DNA of 46,474 nucleotides, from positions 1-46,474 of the forward strand of contig JAUWMQ010000006.1 of the NCBI GenBank assembly GCA_030613065.1, in the 5' to 3' direction. The notes under the pieces were generated by a model, which worked only from the letters and a program-made list of their open reading frames with translations, had not been told where the DNA came from and did no database searches. The stretch comes from Candidatus Aegiribacteria sp. GTDB taxonomy: Bacteria; Fermentibacterota; Fermentibacteria; Fermentibacterales; JCC-6. A program made the position numbers and the translations under genes. This document shows, piece after piece, positions 17,634 to 26,365 of this stretch; the first letter of the stretch is position 1, and every line of letters begins with the position of its first letter.

Positions 17634-18435
17634 TAGAAACCTCCCCAGAAGGAGAATCCTGCCTGGAAATGGTCCATGTTGGTCTTGTGTGTGGAGCCTT
17701 CACCGCAAGGGCTTTCAGGCCCTTGTTCCTGAAGACCGTGCCTGTTCCACCCCTCCCGGCCTGTTTCAGCCTCATGGTTCTTCGTCTCCAGTCCCACCAG
17801 GAGAAATTCAGGCATCCGATCCATGCATGATCAGCTCCCATGCCGGCCGAAACCGTTGAAATATGCCGCTTGTCATCATCGTTATCGGAGTACATTTCAG
17901 CAAGTTCTTCTGCAGCCAGGTGTGAGTTCACTGAAAGAAGCGGGGATTCAATCACCTGGACGTTCCCGTTCATCCCATCGATGAAGACGATCAGCTCTTT
18001 CTCAGATTTTCCGGTGATTACGAGGCAGTCGAAACCTGAAAACTTAAGCAGAGGACCGAAATGTCCGCCGACGTTAGAATCCACTACGGATCCCGTTGTG
18101 GGGGATATAGTTGTGACAATTGATTTGCCGGAACCCGCGAAAGAAGTTGTTCCTCCGAGGGGTCCCGCGGCTATACAAATCGGGTTCTCAGGACTGTCCC
18201 ATTTCGTTTCAGAGGTTACTTCCTGCCAGGTCATCCAGAGGTCGAACCCTTTTCCTCCGGTGAAAACCTCTTTCATTTTCTCCGATACCGGTATGATCCT
18301 GAAGGAAGGTTCTGAGATATCAACTCTGAGTATTTCCCCCGTATACCCTCTTATTGAAGGTTTGGGGCTGTACTCGAAAGTACCTAGAACCTTCTGTTTA
18401 CGAAGAATCTCACCGGCTTTGTGCGTGTTTGCCAT
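17626..18435 (-). CDS. stand-alone aldehyde:ferredoxin oxidoreductase domain 1 (AOR N-terminal domain)
   Basis: A 269-aa protein matching only the first domain of AOR enzymes: IRGYTGEILRVDISE, VFTGGKGFDLWM, DSPENPICIAAGPLGGT, SPTTGSVVDSNVGGHFGPLL, FSGFDCLVITGKSE, and GRGGTGTVFRNKGLKALAVK. In single-chain AORs this domain forms the base on which the bis-pterin tungsten cofactor lies. Here it stops at the domain boundary with a short tail, and domains 2-3 are found on the NuoG-like fusion three genes downstream. The frame is open to 18543, but the ATG at 18435 has GGGAG six bases upstream and removes a spurious hydrophobic lead. It is the first gene of the operon. Confidence 0.9.
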   Translation of the reverse strand: MANTHKAGEILRKQKVLGTFEYSPKPSIRGYTGEILRVDISEPSFRIIPVSEKMKEVFTGGKGFDLWMTWQEVTSETKWDSPENPICIAAGPLGGTTSFAGSGKSIVTTISPTTGSVVDSNVGGHFGPLLKFSGFDCLVITGKSEKELIVFIDGMNGNVQVIESPLLSVNSHLAAEELAEMYSDNDDDKRHISTVSAGMGADHAWIGCLNFSWWDWRRRTMRLKQAGRGGTGTVFRNKGLKALAVKAPHTRPTWTISRQDSPSGEVSND

Positions 18436-18484
18436 AGAAAACTCCCTGTGTATGCGCCTGTAGGTGCTAAAGAAACTGCTCACA

Positions 18485-18512
18485 GTTATAAATACCACGG
18501 AAATATACCCAA
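18485..18512 (-). promoter_or_regulatory. possible promoter of the AOR operon
   Basis: On the minus strand TTGGGT (18512-18507), a 16-base spacer and TATAAC (18490-18485) precede the AOR domain 1 gene by about 50 bases. The -10 is good and the -35 poor. The gap 18436-18597 also has to hold the promoter of the divergent ThiF-like gene. Confidence 0.35.
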
Positions 18513-18597
18513 GAAAGCTGCGAACCACAGGGGTTGGAAACAACCCTCCGGTAAGGGCTCTGGCACATCATGAATTGATTGCTTAGAATTTATATAT

Positions 18598-19212
18598 ATG
18601 ATTGATGAAGAAACCAGCGCATTCAGAGACAACCCCCCCGAACTCACTGCTCTTCTCAACAGTTCTTCAGTGGGTATCGCCGGAGTCGGCGGAGTAGGAT
18701 CGAATGTAGCCGCAGCACTGATCCGTGCAGGGACAGGCAGGCTTGTAATTGTCGATTACGATTCTGTCGAACTGCCCAATCTCAACAGGCAGTTCTATTT
18801 CAGAGATCAAATTGGATATCCAAAGGTTGAAGCGCTTAGGTACAATCTGGAACTCATAAACCCCGATGCTCTTATTGAGATGCACAACAGATTTATCGAT
18901 TCTGAAAACGCCTGCTCAATCTTTGCTGATTGTGATGTGCTTGTGGAGGCGGTGGATAGCGAGGAAAGCAAGATCATGCTTCTTGAATCATGGCTGCAGG
19001 TATTGCCACGCAAACCGGTGTTCTCCTGCTCGGGTATCGCCGGTTTTGGAAGGACTGATTCAATCAGAGTTGACAGGCGCCAGAACCTTACGATTGTGGG
19101 AGATCAGGAAAGTGATCTGTCCCTGGGCACACTTTCATCAAGGGTTGCCATTGTTGCCGCCATGATGGCCAACGAGATCATCGAGTACCTCTGCTCCTCG
19201 AAATCGCAGTGA
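18598..19212 (+). CDS. ThiF/MoeB-like E1 adenylyltransferase
   Basis: A 204-aa minimal E1 enzyme. The ATP-binding loop is GVGGVGSNVAAALIRAGTG, then IVDYDSVELPNLNRQFYF with the Asp and the Asn-Arg-Gln that contact ATP, and IGYPKVEAL. It lacks the CxxC zinc knuckles and rhodanese part of long MoeB proteins, as in the short clostridial-type ThiF proteins. It probably adenylylates the Gly-Gly end of the ThiS/MoaD-like carrier encoded at the far end of the divergent AOR operon. There is no visible ribosome site; AT-rich TATATAT runs directly into the ATG, so leaderless translation or another start is possible. The last 51 bases recur at 20798-20848. Confidence 0.85.
   Translation: MIDEETSAFRDNPPELTALLNSSSVGIAGVGGVGSNVAAALIRAGTGRLVIVDYDSVELPNLNRQFYFRDQIGYPKVEALRYNLELINPDALIEMHNRFIDSENACSIFADCDVLVEAVDSEESKIMLLESWLQVLPRKPVFSCSGIAGFGRTDSIRVDRRQNLTIVGDQESDLSLGTLSSRVAIVAAMMANEIIEYLCSSKSQ
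19149..19199 (+). repeat. 51-bp direct repeat, copy 1 (3' end of the ThiF-like gene)
   Basis: This stretch codes for IVAAMMANEIIEYLCSS near the C-terminus of the ThiF-like protein. It matches 20798-20848 at 50 of 51 positions; the one difference (19185 G, 20834 A) is a silent GAG/GAA change. Confidence 0.95.
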
Positions 19213-19289
19213 ACGGTAGCAATAGAAAGGAATTAACTAAGAGCAACTTATCCGCAGGGTTATAGTTCTTCCTTAGAGAGAAGGTTGAG

Positions 19290-20780
19290 ATGAAGTGTCT
19301 TGTATTTATATTTATCCTTTTTGTCCTGCTTCCGTTGTCCGTTCGAGCGGACTACATCTTTGAGGAAGCTTATGAGTATGTAGTAGGTTATTGGCCTTGG
19401 GATGCGATCTGCCTGGTTGGCGGAGATTTCAACAATGATAGTCTTACCGATTGCGTGGCTTCATACTACCCTCCGATTGGAGAAGACACATACTTATTTA
19501 CTTTCCTGTGCAATGGTGACTGCACATTCGATATTCTGACGACAGAAGTTTTCACTTATCCTCTCGGTTCGATAACAGTCAATGATTTCGACAACGATGG
19601 ATGCGACGATTTGATTATAGGTGAGGGAAACGCTTATTATGGTGGTGTATATCCCATCGAGAGAGACATTGTGCACCTGTTCATGGGTAATGGAGATGGC
19701 ACTTTCACTGAACTGGATACACTGCATGTGAAAAACGTCTGGGTTACTTCCGGAGATCTGAACGGTGATGGAAACGCTGATCTGGTAATCTCCGGTTCAG
19801 AGAGCGGAGATTGCGCAGTACTTGTAAAACCTGGCAACGGTGACTTCACATTCCAGGAAACCGCGAGTTACGAAATTCCCTACATACTCCACACTGTCCA
19901 GATACTTGGTGACATGGACCTTGATGGTAATGTTGATGTTGGGGCGATCGGTGACGGGGGAGGAAAAGTATACTTTCTCTACGGAAATGGTGACGGCACT
20001 TTCCAGCCCGCTGTAGCCGTGGCTGAGCATGACGCGCAAGGTTGTTATGATTTCATAGGAGTTGGTGATTTCAACGAGGATGGCATGCCGGATATGGCTG
20101 TTACCGGCTCTTATGCCATGTCAGCCAGTGACAAAGTACTTGTATGGGATGGAAGTGGGACATTTCCGTACGATTCAATGGATTGTATAGGAAACAGTTG
20201 CACATGGATTGAGATTAATGATTTCGATATGGATAGTCATCTTGATATCGCGATGAGTAGAATTTATGATAATGGATATGTTTTGCCAGGTTATGGGAAT
20301 GGGCATTTCCCATGCTGGTACCAGTCAGGCAGCCTTCTCCTGGAGACAGTCGCTCATGCTTATTCCGTTCTCTCCGCGGACTTCGATCTTGATGGAGATT
20401 TTGATCTGATCTTTTGTGAAGATGCTTATAGCCAACATGAAAGCATTCGCTGCTACAGGAATACAACCATCACTCAGGGCTTCGAAGAGGAATCAGCAGG
20501 TTCATTATCTGATTTGAATATTGAAATTTCGCCCAATCCTTTCTCTTCATCCGTCAGTATTGAAGTATCTGGATACTCAAATGGTTCAGGGATTCTTCAG
20601 ATATTTGACCTGTCTGGAAGATTGGTTATAGAATTCGAGCCTGTTCCAGGTGGGGAGGTAACTGCTTACTACTGGAGTGGAGTATCATCTTCCGGAGTTG
20701 AAGTGCCTTCAGGTATCTACACAGCAAGGCTGTGTTCGGAAAACCAGATTTCCAATGCTATGCTGCTGAAGCTGGAATAA
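19290..20780 (+). CDS. secreted FG-GAP/VCBS repeat protein with FlgD-like C-terminal tail
   Basis: A 496-aa protein with a Sec signal peptide (about residues 1-20, ending in VRA). The body has repeated calcium-binding-like FG-GAP/VCBS units, each with an Asp-rich loop of the type GDFNNDSLTD, DFDNDGCDDL, GDLNGDGNADL, GDMDLDGNVD or GDFNEDGMPD, predicting a seven-bladed-propeller-like fold. The last about 85 residues (ISPNPFSSSVSIEVSG, then LQIFDLSGRLV and SGIYTARL) are a FlgD-like/Por-type C-terminal domain as used for export or surface attachment in FCB-group bacteria. AGAGAAGG lies five bases before the ATG. The gene sits exactly between the two copies of the 51-bp repeat. Confidence 0.87.
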   Translation: MKCLVFIFILFVLLPLSVRADYIFEEAYEYVVGYWPWDAICLVGGDFNNDSLTDCVASYYPPIGEDTYLFTFLCNGDCTFDILTTEVFTYPLGSITVNDFDNDGCDDLIIGEGNAYYGGVYPIERDIVHLFMGNGDGTFTELDTLHVKNVWVTSGDLNGDGNADLVISGSESGDCAVLVKPGNGDFTFQETASYEIPYILHTVQILGDMDLDGNVDVGAIGDGGGKVYFLYGNGDGTFQPAVAVAEHDAQGCYDFIGVGDFNEDGMPDMAVTGSYAMSASDKVLVWDGSGTFPYDSMDCIGNSCTWIEINDFDMDSHLDIAMSRIYDNGYVLPGYGNGHFPCWYQSGSLLLETVAHAYSVLSADFDLDGDFDLIFCEDAYSQHESIRCYRNTTITQGFEEESAGSLSDLNIEISPNPFSSSVSIEVSGYSNGSGILQIFDLSGRLVIEFEPVPGGEVTAYYWSGVSSSGVEVPSGIYTARLCSENQISNAMLLKLE

Positions 20781-20797
20781 AAGAAAGGAACATCCAT

Positions 20798-20848
20798 CAT
20801 TGTTGCCGCCATGATGGCCAACGAGATCATCGAATACCTCTGCTCCTC
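20798..20848 (+). repeat. 51-bp direct repeat, copy 2 (orphan ThiF C-terminus)
   Basis: A second copy of 19149-19199 lies in the gap after the FG-GAP gene. Read in the same frame it still codes for IVAAMMANEIIEYLCSS and then Leu-stop (TTG TAA), so it looks like a genuine gene end without a gene in front of it. The base just before the repeat (20797) already differs from copy 1. Confidence 0.93.
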
Positions 20849-20867
20849 ATTGTAACCATACCGGCCA

Positions 20868-23381
20868 TTACCTGTCTGTACGTCTCACCGCAAGGAGGGT
20901 GAAGTCGTCAGAGTACCGGGAAGAACCATGAAATTCCTTAACGCTGCTTTCGATTTTCCGCAGAAGCTCTTCAGGATTCATCTCTGGGTTATCTGACATT
21001 ATTGAGATAATTCTATCTTCTCCGAACTCCTCCTCGTCAGTATTCATGGCTTCACTCACTCCATCGGTAAACATAAGAAGTGTATCGCCAATCTTAAAGT
21101 CGGTATTACCTTCGGTGTACTCGGCATTCCGCACTACACCTAACAGAAGACCGCCCTTGCTCAGCCTTTCGACCATCCCATCACTTCTTATCAGTATCGG
21201 CGGGTTATGACCTGCGTTGACGTAGCTGATGCTGCCGGTGACGGGATCTATGGAAGCCATGAAAAATGTAATGAAAAGTTCAGGTGGCGTGTTATCGTAT
21301 ATAAGTGTGTTTATTTTTTCAGCGGATTCCGCAAGAGAAACCCCTAATTTCTGAGTGGTTCTCAGGGATGCCTGAAGATTAGCCATGAGAAGCGCCGGTC
21401 CTACTCCCTTACCCGCCACGTCACCCACGGCAAGTACTACCCGTCCATCGGAAAGGGTCATGACATCGTAATAATCGCCGGCCACATCAAGGCAGAAGCG
21501 TATAAGTGGCTCGATTTCCAGACCATTAACATACGGGATGTTTTCTGGAAGAATGCCCTTCTGGATATCCCTGGCCATTCGCATCTGTTCTTCGAGTTTC
21601 TGCTTTTCGATTCTCTCCTTGAGAAGCTGTATGTTTTCCGCCACCAGAGCTATCTGTGCTGAAAAGTTGCCCAGCAGTTCAAGTTCTTCCGCGGTGAAAT
21701 CCTCCCCATTCGTCTTGCAGCTTATTACCAGGAATCCGACAAGACCCGATTTGACGGTAAGTGGAAGAATAACAGCGCATTTTCGTTCTAAGAACCATTC
21801 CGTCTGCTCTTCAGTCAGTAATATCTTGCCGCTTTCAACAGCTTCATCGAGGAGAATTGAGTTTTCCCTGCACATAAGGCGCTCGATTAGATTGTCTGAT
21901 GAACTGAAGGGTGCCGGTTCATCGTTTTCAGCCACGAATCCGCTTTCATCACTGATCCTGAGGACAGGAAAAATCTTTTCAGCAGTAAGTCCTTCAGCCA
22001 GTTTTTCCTGCAGATTCTTCCAGAAGGAGCCCTCTTCCGTTCGAACCATGCTGGATGCAAGGAAATCCTTCAGCAGATTGCGAAGCCTGCTCCGTTCAGG
22101 ATAAAAATATTCTTCAACCCTGCTTCTCAGTCTGCGCTGCGTTGGCATGAACGACAGTGCAAGACCAAGTCCGAGAACCAGTGTAGGTGTCTGGCTGTTT
22201 ATACCCACTGCCTTGAGAACGAACTCTCCAAAAAGATAGAGCATCCCAAAAAAGAGGATGAGAAGAATAAAGTTAACCGCGAGAAAACGAGTACCTCTTT
22301 TAAGTTTTCCCTCCACTTCCAGCAGCTTGTATTTCTGGAATGCGTAGATGAAGAAAACCGGTATGGGAAGGAGAAAAAGGAAAGTTATGTTTGATATGAG
22401 CATCTGTGTCTGAACAGGCAGTTGAATATTCATGCCATTGGATAAAGACTTGAACCAGCTGAACAGTATGTAAACAGCGATTCCGATAAAGGAACCATGA
22501 AGAACAAGCCTTGTCTGCCGTTTTTCTATGAAACTCTCCGCACGGCGGAAGTTTCTTATGAGAAGTATGAAGCCTGCGGCAAGGAAAAGTGTGTGATAGA
22601 TGGTTATCGGAAGTACATAGATGGGGCTGGCATCCAAAACAGTGAGAGAACCGAGAACCAGAACAGGAAGAAAGATAGCGATGTTGAAAAGAATCTTGTG
22701 TCTGTCATATACTCTGTTCCTTTTTGGAAAAAGGAGATGCAGCTTCAGCCAGAAGCTTGAGGATGACATCCCCAGCACAGCGAAACAGGTAATCAACCAT
22801 ACTGGTAGCTGAAAAGCCGCATACACAGGAGCGATTATTTCACTGGAAAGTGCCACCTCAAGTGCGAGTGAAAAGCAGAAAAGCGTAAGGGTTCTTACTG
22901 CTGTTGAAGTGGATTTCCTGGCAAATCCCCATATTCCCGTAATAATCAAGCCTGTCACAATAAGTGAAAGCAGCACGAACATCAGCCAGATCTGGAATTT
23001 CAGAGGTCCGGGTATGGTTCTGGTCACAATCTCCGTGGTGTATATGACATTGTCATGCATGAACATGATTTCGATAGTGTTACCTGCGGGTGTATCCGTG
23101 GAGAATGTATTGAAGTAGTTTTCCTCCGTTGCAGGACGGCCCTCTATTGCAACCAGCAGATCTCCTTGCTCCGGGTACGGGGGATGGGGAAAGTCATCCG
23201 GATCGATTTCCATAAAGGGTACGTAGGACGTTACTGCAGCAATCCTTATGAAGCTCCACATATCACCGATATGAGTGATCTTGTAGATCTTGGTATACTC
23301 CCGGGCGAGATGGAGACCGCAGAATCCCGCAGCCAGGATCATGATGATGAGTGTGAGTATCAGAATAAACCGCTTGATCAA
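20868..23381 (-). CDS. membrane-bound SpoIIE/RsbU-type serine phosphatase with GAF domain
   Basis: An 837-aa sensor phosphatase. After an N-terminal helix comes an extracytoplasmic, PDZ-like region (about residues 45-125, with YPEQGDLLVAIEGRPATEEN). Next are about eight membrane helices (130-400), a GAF-like domain (about 435-590), a short coiled linker, and a PP2C/SpoIIE domain (about 605-837). The phosphatase metal site is visible in VAGDYYDV, AVGDVAGKGVGPALL, NAGHNPP and LLMFTDGVSEAMN. Such proteins control anti-sigma antagonists or other phosphoproteins; the partner is not in the window. It starts with TTG, five bases after GGAG. Confidence 0.88.
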   Translation of the reverse strand: MIKRFILILTLIIMILAAGFCGLHLAREYTKIYKITHIGDMWSFIRIAAVTSYVPFMEIDPDDFPHPPYPEQGDLLVAIEGRPATEENYFNTFSTDTPAGNTIEIMFMHDNVIYTTEIVTRTIPGPLKFQIWLMFVLLSLIVTGLIITGIWGFARKSTSTAVRTLTLFCFSLALEVALSSEIIAPVYAAFQLPVWLITCFAVLGMSSSSFWLKLHLLFPKRNRVYDRHKILFNIAIFLPVLVLGSLTVLDASPIYVLPITIYHTLFLAAGFILLIRNFRRAESFIEKRQTRLVLHGSFIGIAVYILFSWFKSLSNGMNIQLPVQTQMLISNITFLFLLPIPVFFIYAFQKYKLLEVEGKLKRGTRFLAVNFILLILFFGMLYLFGEFVLKAVGINSQTPTLVLGLGLALSFMPTQRRLRSRVEEYFYPERSRLRNLLKDFLASSMVRTEEGSFWKNLQEKLAEGLTAEKIFPVLRISDESGFVAENDEPAPFSSSDNLIERLMCRENSILLDEAVESGKILLTEEQTEWFLERKCAVILPLTVKSGLVGFLVISCKTNGEDFTAEELELLGNFSAQIALVAENIQLLKERIEKQKLEEQMRMARDIQKGILPENIPYVNGLEIEPLIRFCLDVAGDYYDVMTLSDGRVVLAVGDVAGKGVGPALLMANLQASLRTTQKLGVSLAESAEKINTLIYDNTPPELFITFFMASIDPVTGSISYVNAGHNPPILIRSDGMVERLSKGGLLLGVVRNAEYTEGNTDFKIGDTLLMFTDGVSEAMNTDEEEFGEDRIISIMSDNPEMNPEELLRKIESSVKEFHGSSRYSDDFTLLAVRRTDR

Positions 23382-23708
23382 TTTAACTCCAGCGTTATTA
23401 AAACAGGGAATACATTCATTGCATGCCCCTTCCGCTCAGGATCCGGTCGTTCCCTATGTAAACATACGCTTATGAGGAATCCTGTCAACAATATGGCAAT
23501 TATATATACATTAGTGATATATATATCAATTCAGGAATTAAAGTGATTTGTCTTCTTGACAAACTGGAATTGAATACTCACAAAAATGTGCCGTGCTGTT
23601 TCAAGTGAATCAGGAGTGATTGTGTCGAGTCGACATAACGAATATATTACACCTTCATTGTTTCAGTATTTCAAATGCATTCACTATTTATAAGAATGAG
23701 GAGGAGGA
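23382..23708. other. divergent intergenic region before tupA
   Basis: 327 bases without a gene. The stretch near 23505-23530 is an AT repeat-like run. A TTGACA occurs at 23556-23561 but has no matching -10. The best candidate promoter for tupA is listed separately. Confidence 0.6.
23620..23648 (+). promoter_or_regulatory. candidate tupA promoter with palindrome in the spacer
   Basis: TTGTGT (23620-23625), 17 bases, TATATT (23643-23648). The spacer holds GTCGA-G-TCGAC (23624-23634), an exact inverted repeat well placed to be an operator for a tungstate-responsive regulator, followed by ATAACG. Strength and function are guessed from pattern. Confidence 0.4.
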
Positions 23709-24611
23709 GTGTTAAAAAATATCTTAAGCAGAATTCTGATTGTAGTTGTTCTTTTTGCGGCCTGTGGCGGACAGTCCTCCCGGGAGGATGCCGAAAAAGA
23801 GTTAGTAGAGGATGTTCATACTGACTCAATTCCTCCTCTACCCGGCGCGATCCGTTTGAGGGTAGCTACAACCACCAGCCTGTACGATACCGGTCTGTGG
23901 GGTTACCTTGAGCCTATGTTTGAAGAGGAATATGGCGTGGAACTCGATGTACTCTACGCGGGAACCGGCAAGGCTCTTGAATGGGGGCGAAGAGGGGATG
24001 TTGATGTTATAACTGTTCATTCCAGAGCCAGAGAAGAGCAGTTCGTTGAGGAGGGATACGGTCTGGAGCGTGTTCCGTTCGCTTACAACTACTTCCTTGT
24101 TGTTGGGTCACCTGATGATCCTGCGCATTTGGAAGGAATGGCTCCGGAAGATGCTTTCAGAACACTGATGCAGAATGGTGAGGGTCTTTTCGTTTCCAGA
24201 GGAGACGACTCGGGCACACACGGCAAAGAAAAAGCTATCTGGACAGCTGCCGGATATGATTATGAGGACGTGCGAACGTCGGGTGACTGGTATATAGAGG
24301 GCGGAAGCGGAATGGGACCCACACTGGTAATGGCAGACGAAATGGGTGCTTATACGCTGACGGATATGGGAACCTTCATTGCTTACCAGGGTGACCTGGA
24401 GCTGGAGCCGCTAGTGGATAAGGGTGATATGCTGCTGAATGTTTATTCAGTAATCGAGATCACATCGGCGAGGAATCCTGAAATGGCAGCAAATCTCAGG
24501 GAATTCCTTACCTCAGAGACCGTGCAGGAGCTAATCGGTAACTACGGTGTTGGTGAGTACGGCATACAGCTGTTCACACCATGTGCAGGAGAGGATATGC
24601 AGGATATTTAG
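23709..24611 (+). CDS. tupA: tungstate-binding lipoprotein TupA
   Basis: A 300-aa periplasmic binding protein. It has a hydrophobic lead ending in Phe-Ala-Ala-Cys at residue 19 (lipobox-like), then the TupA hallmark VATTTSLYDTGLWGYLEPMF, where the Thr-Thr-Thr-Ser run contributes to oxyanion binding. Further TupA-typical parts are YAGTGKALEWGRRGDVDV, FVSRGDDSGTHGKE and YTLTDMGTF. It differs from ModA and PstS and is the class known for high tungstate selectivity. The start is GTG preceded by a run of AGGAGG repeats (closest core four bases away). tupB begins directly after its stop. Confidence 0.9.
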   Translation: MLKNILSRILIVVVLFAACGGQSSREDAEKELVEDVHTDSIPPLPGAIRLRVATTTSLYDTGLWGYLEPMFEEEYGVELDVLYAGTGKALEWGRRGDVDVITVHSRAREEQFVEEGYGLERVPFAYNYFLVVGSPDDPAHLEGMAPEDAFRTLMQNGEGLFVSRGDDSGTHGKEKAIWTAAGYDYEDVRTSGDWYIEGGSGMGPTLVMADEMGAYTLTDMGTFIAYQGDLELEPLVDKGDMLLNVYSVIEITSARNPEMAANLREFLTSETVQELIGNYGVGEYGIQLFTPCAGEDMQDI

Positions 24612-25307
24612 ATGACCCAGTTACTGGAAGCTTTCCAAATTGCGCTCAATATGATTATCTCCGGGGATCCGGTGGTGTTCTCAATTGCGTTCCGGACACT
24701 GATGATATCTCTTACCGCAACACTGGTTTCGGCTTTTATCTTTATTCCTGTCGCTTGTCTGATACATTTCAATCAATTCAGAGGGAAAAAATTCCTTGTC
24801 AGTATTATTCAGACACTTTTCAGCGTACCTACGGTATTAGTTGGCATGCTGGTATTTCTGTTCATCTCCAGAGCAGGACCTCTTGGAAACCTCGGTATGT
24901 TATTCACTCCCGGCGCAATTGTACTTGGCGAAGTTCTTTTGATAGCTCCCATTATTACCGGGCTGACGATATCCGCTCTTTCCGGTATGGGAAGAGAGAT
25001 CCCCGATACCGCCCTGTCTCTCGGAGCAGGACAGCTGCAGATGGTCCTCAAGGTGCTGTCTGAATCAAGATATATGGTATTGACAGCTGTTCTCATGGGA
25101 TTTGGCAGGGCAGTGTCCGAGATAGGTGTGGCAATCATAGTTGGTGGCAATATCTCCGGGTACACGCGGACTCTGACAACGGCAATTGCGCTTGGTGTCG
25201 GACAGGGAGAGATTGCTGCTTCGATTGCTCTGGGTATCATCCTTCTTTCTCTTGCCATGATCGTCAGCCTTACCGTCAGTACACTTCAGCATAGCGTGAA
25301 GCGATGA
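24612..25307 (+). CDS. tupB: tungstate ABC transporter permease TupB
   Basis: A 231-aa inner-membrane permease with five or six predicted helices. It carries the ABC-importer EAA-like loop (DTALSLGAGQLQMVLKVLSE, then a permease-typical GFGRAVSEIGVAIIVGG) that contacts the ATPase. It follows tupA with no spacing and ends in an ATGA overlap with tupC, so the three subunits are translationally coupled. Confidence 0.92.
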   Translation: MTQLLEAFQIALNMIISGDPVVFSIAFRTLMISLTATLVSAFIFIPVACLIHFNQFRGKKFLVSIIQTLFSVPTVLVGMLVFLFISRAGPLGNLGMLFTPGAIVLGEVLLIAPIITGLTISALSGMGREIPDTALSLGAGQLQMVLKVLSESRYMVLTAVLMGFGRAVSEIGVAIIVGGNISGYTRTLTTAIALGVGQGEIAASIALGIILLSLAMIVSLTVSTLQHSVKR

Positions 25308-26353
25308 TACTTGAACTTGAAAACATCTCGCAGGCTAAGAACGGACATCAGATACTGAGTGATGTGAATCTATCTGTTTCCAGAGGTGCTTTCTTTGTTC
25401 TCATGGGTCCAACCGGCTGTGGGAAAACTTCTCTCCTCAGAATAGCGGGTCTTCTTGATAAACCTTCTTCCGGGCGGGTGATGTGCTTTGACAGATTGAT
25501 TCCCCTTCGCGGGAAAGAGAGGCTTCAGGCACGCCGCAGGATGGTCACTCTCTTACAGAGACCGGTTCTTTTTCGAGGAAGCGTTTTCTCAAATGTGGAG
25601 TGGGGATTGCGGATAAGAGGAATCCCGCTGAACGAGATTAACACGAAGGTTTTGCGTGTGCTGGAACTGGTTGATCTGGAAGGGTACGGAGATCGAGATT
25701 CCGGTACTCTTTCCGGTGGTGAGCTGCAGCGGGTCGCGCTCGCAAGAGCACTTGTAATTGAACCGTCCGTCCTGATACTTGATGAACCGACCACATCACT
25801 CGATCCTAATCTGAGATTTGACCTGCTCCGCAGACTGAGAGATCTGCATTCAAAAACGGGTATCACTTTCATCATGGCTACTCATGATTTTACTGATGCT
25901 CTGTCTATCGGAACAACTGGTGCTGTCATGAGAAATGGCAGGATAGAGCAGACGGGAACAATTGATGAGATCTTCTACAGCCCCAAAACTCCCTTCATGG
26001 CATCGTTTGTTGGAATGAGGAATGTCTTCCCGGCAGAATTCAGAGAAGATGGAGCTGTCGCTGGAGGACATCTTGTCAGGCATACATCGGACAAGAGAGG
26101 ACACGGTTTTCTGGCGATACCACCCGAGGCAATAGTTGTTTCCAGAAAAACTACAGTTACGAGTGAACGAAATCATTTCATTGGAACGATCGAATCTGTT
26201 GAACGAACAGGCTCGATTTTCAGTATCTCTGTGAGTTGCGGTAATCTGATAATGATTTCATCTATAACAAGAAGTGCTTTAACCGAACTGGATCTGACAG
26301 AAGGTCAAGAAGTATGTATATCCTTCAAGGCAAGTGCCGTTCATGTTTTCTGA
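25304..26353 (+). CDS. tupC: tungstate ABC transporter ATP-binding protein TupC
   Basis: A 349-aa ATPase. The Walker A is GPTGCGKTSLLR, the Q-loop lies in TLLQRPVLF, the ABC signature is LSGGELQRVALARAL, the Walker B is LILDEPTTSLDP, and the H-loop is MATHDFTD. After residue 235 a C-terminal extension of about 110 residues contains a TOBE-like beta domain (AIPPEAIVVSRK, then FIGTIESVERTGSIFSISV). In molybdate and tungstate transporters such domains can bind the anion and inhibit uptake. It overlaps tupB by four bases. Confidence 0.92.
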   Translation: MILELENISQAKNGHQILSDVNLSVSRGAFFVLMGPTGCGKTSLLRIAGLLDKPSSGRVMCFDRLIPLRGKERLQARRRMVTLLQRPVLFRGSVFSNVEWGLRIRGIPLNEINTKVLRVLELVDLEGYGDRDSGTLSGGELQRVALARALVIEPSVLILDEPTTSLDPNLRFDLLRRLRDLHSKTGITFIMATHDFTDALSIGTTGAVMRNGRIEQTGTIDEIFYSPKTPFMASFVGMRNVFPAEFREDGAVAGGHLVRHTSDKRGHGFLAIPPEAIVVSRKTTVTSERNHFIGTIESVERTGSIFSISVSCGNLIMISSITRSALTELDLTEGQEVCISFKASAVHVF

Positions 26354-26365
26354 GAAGGAGAATCT

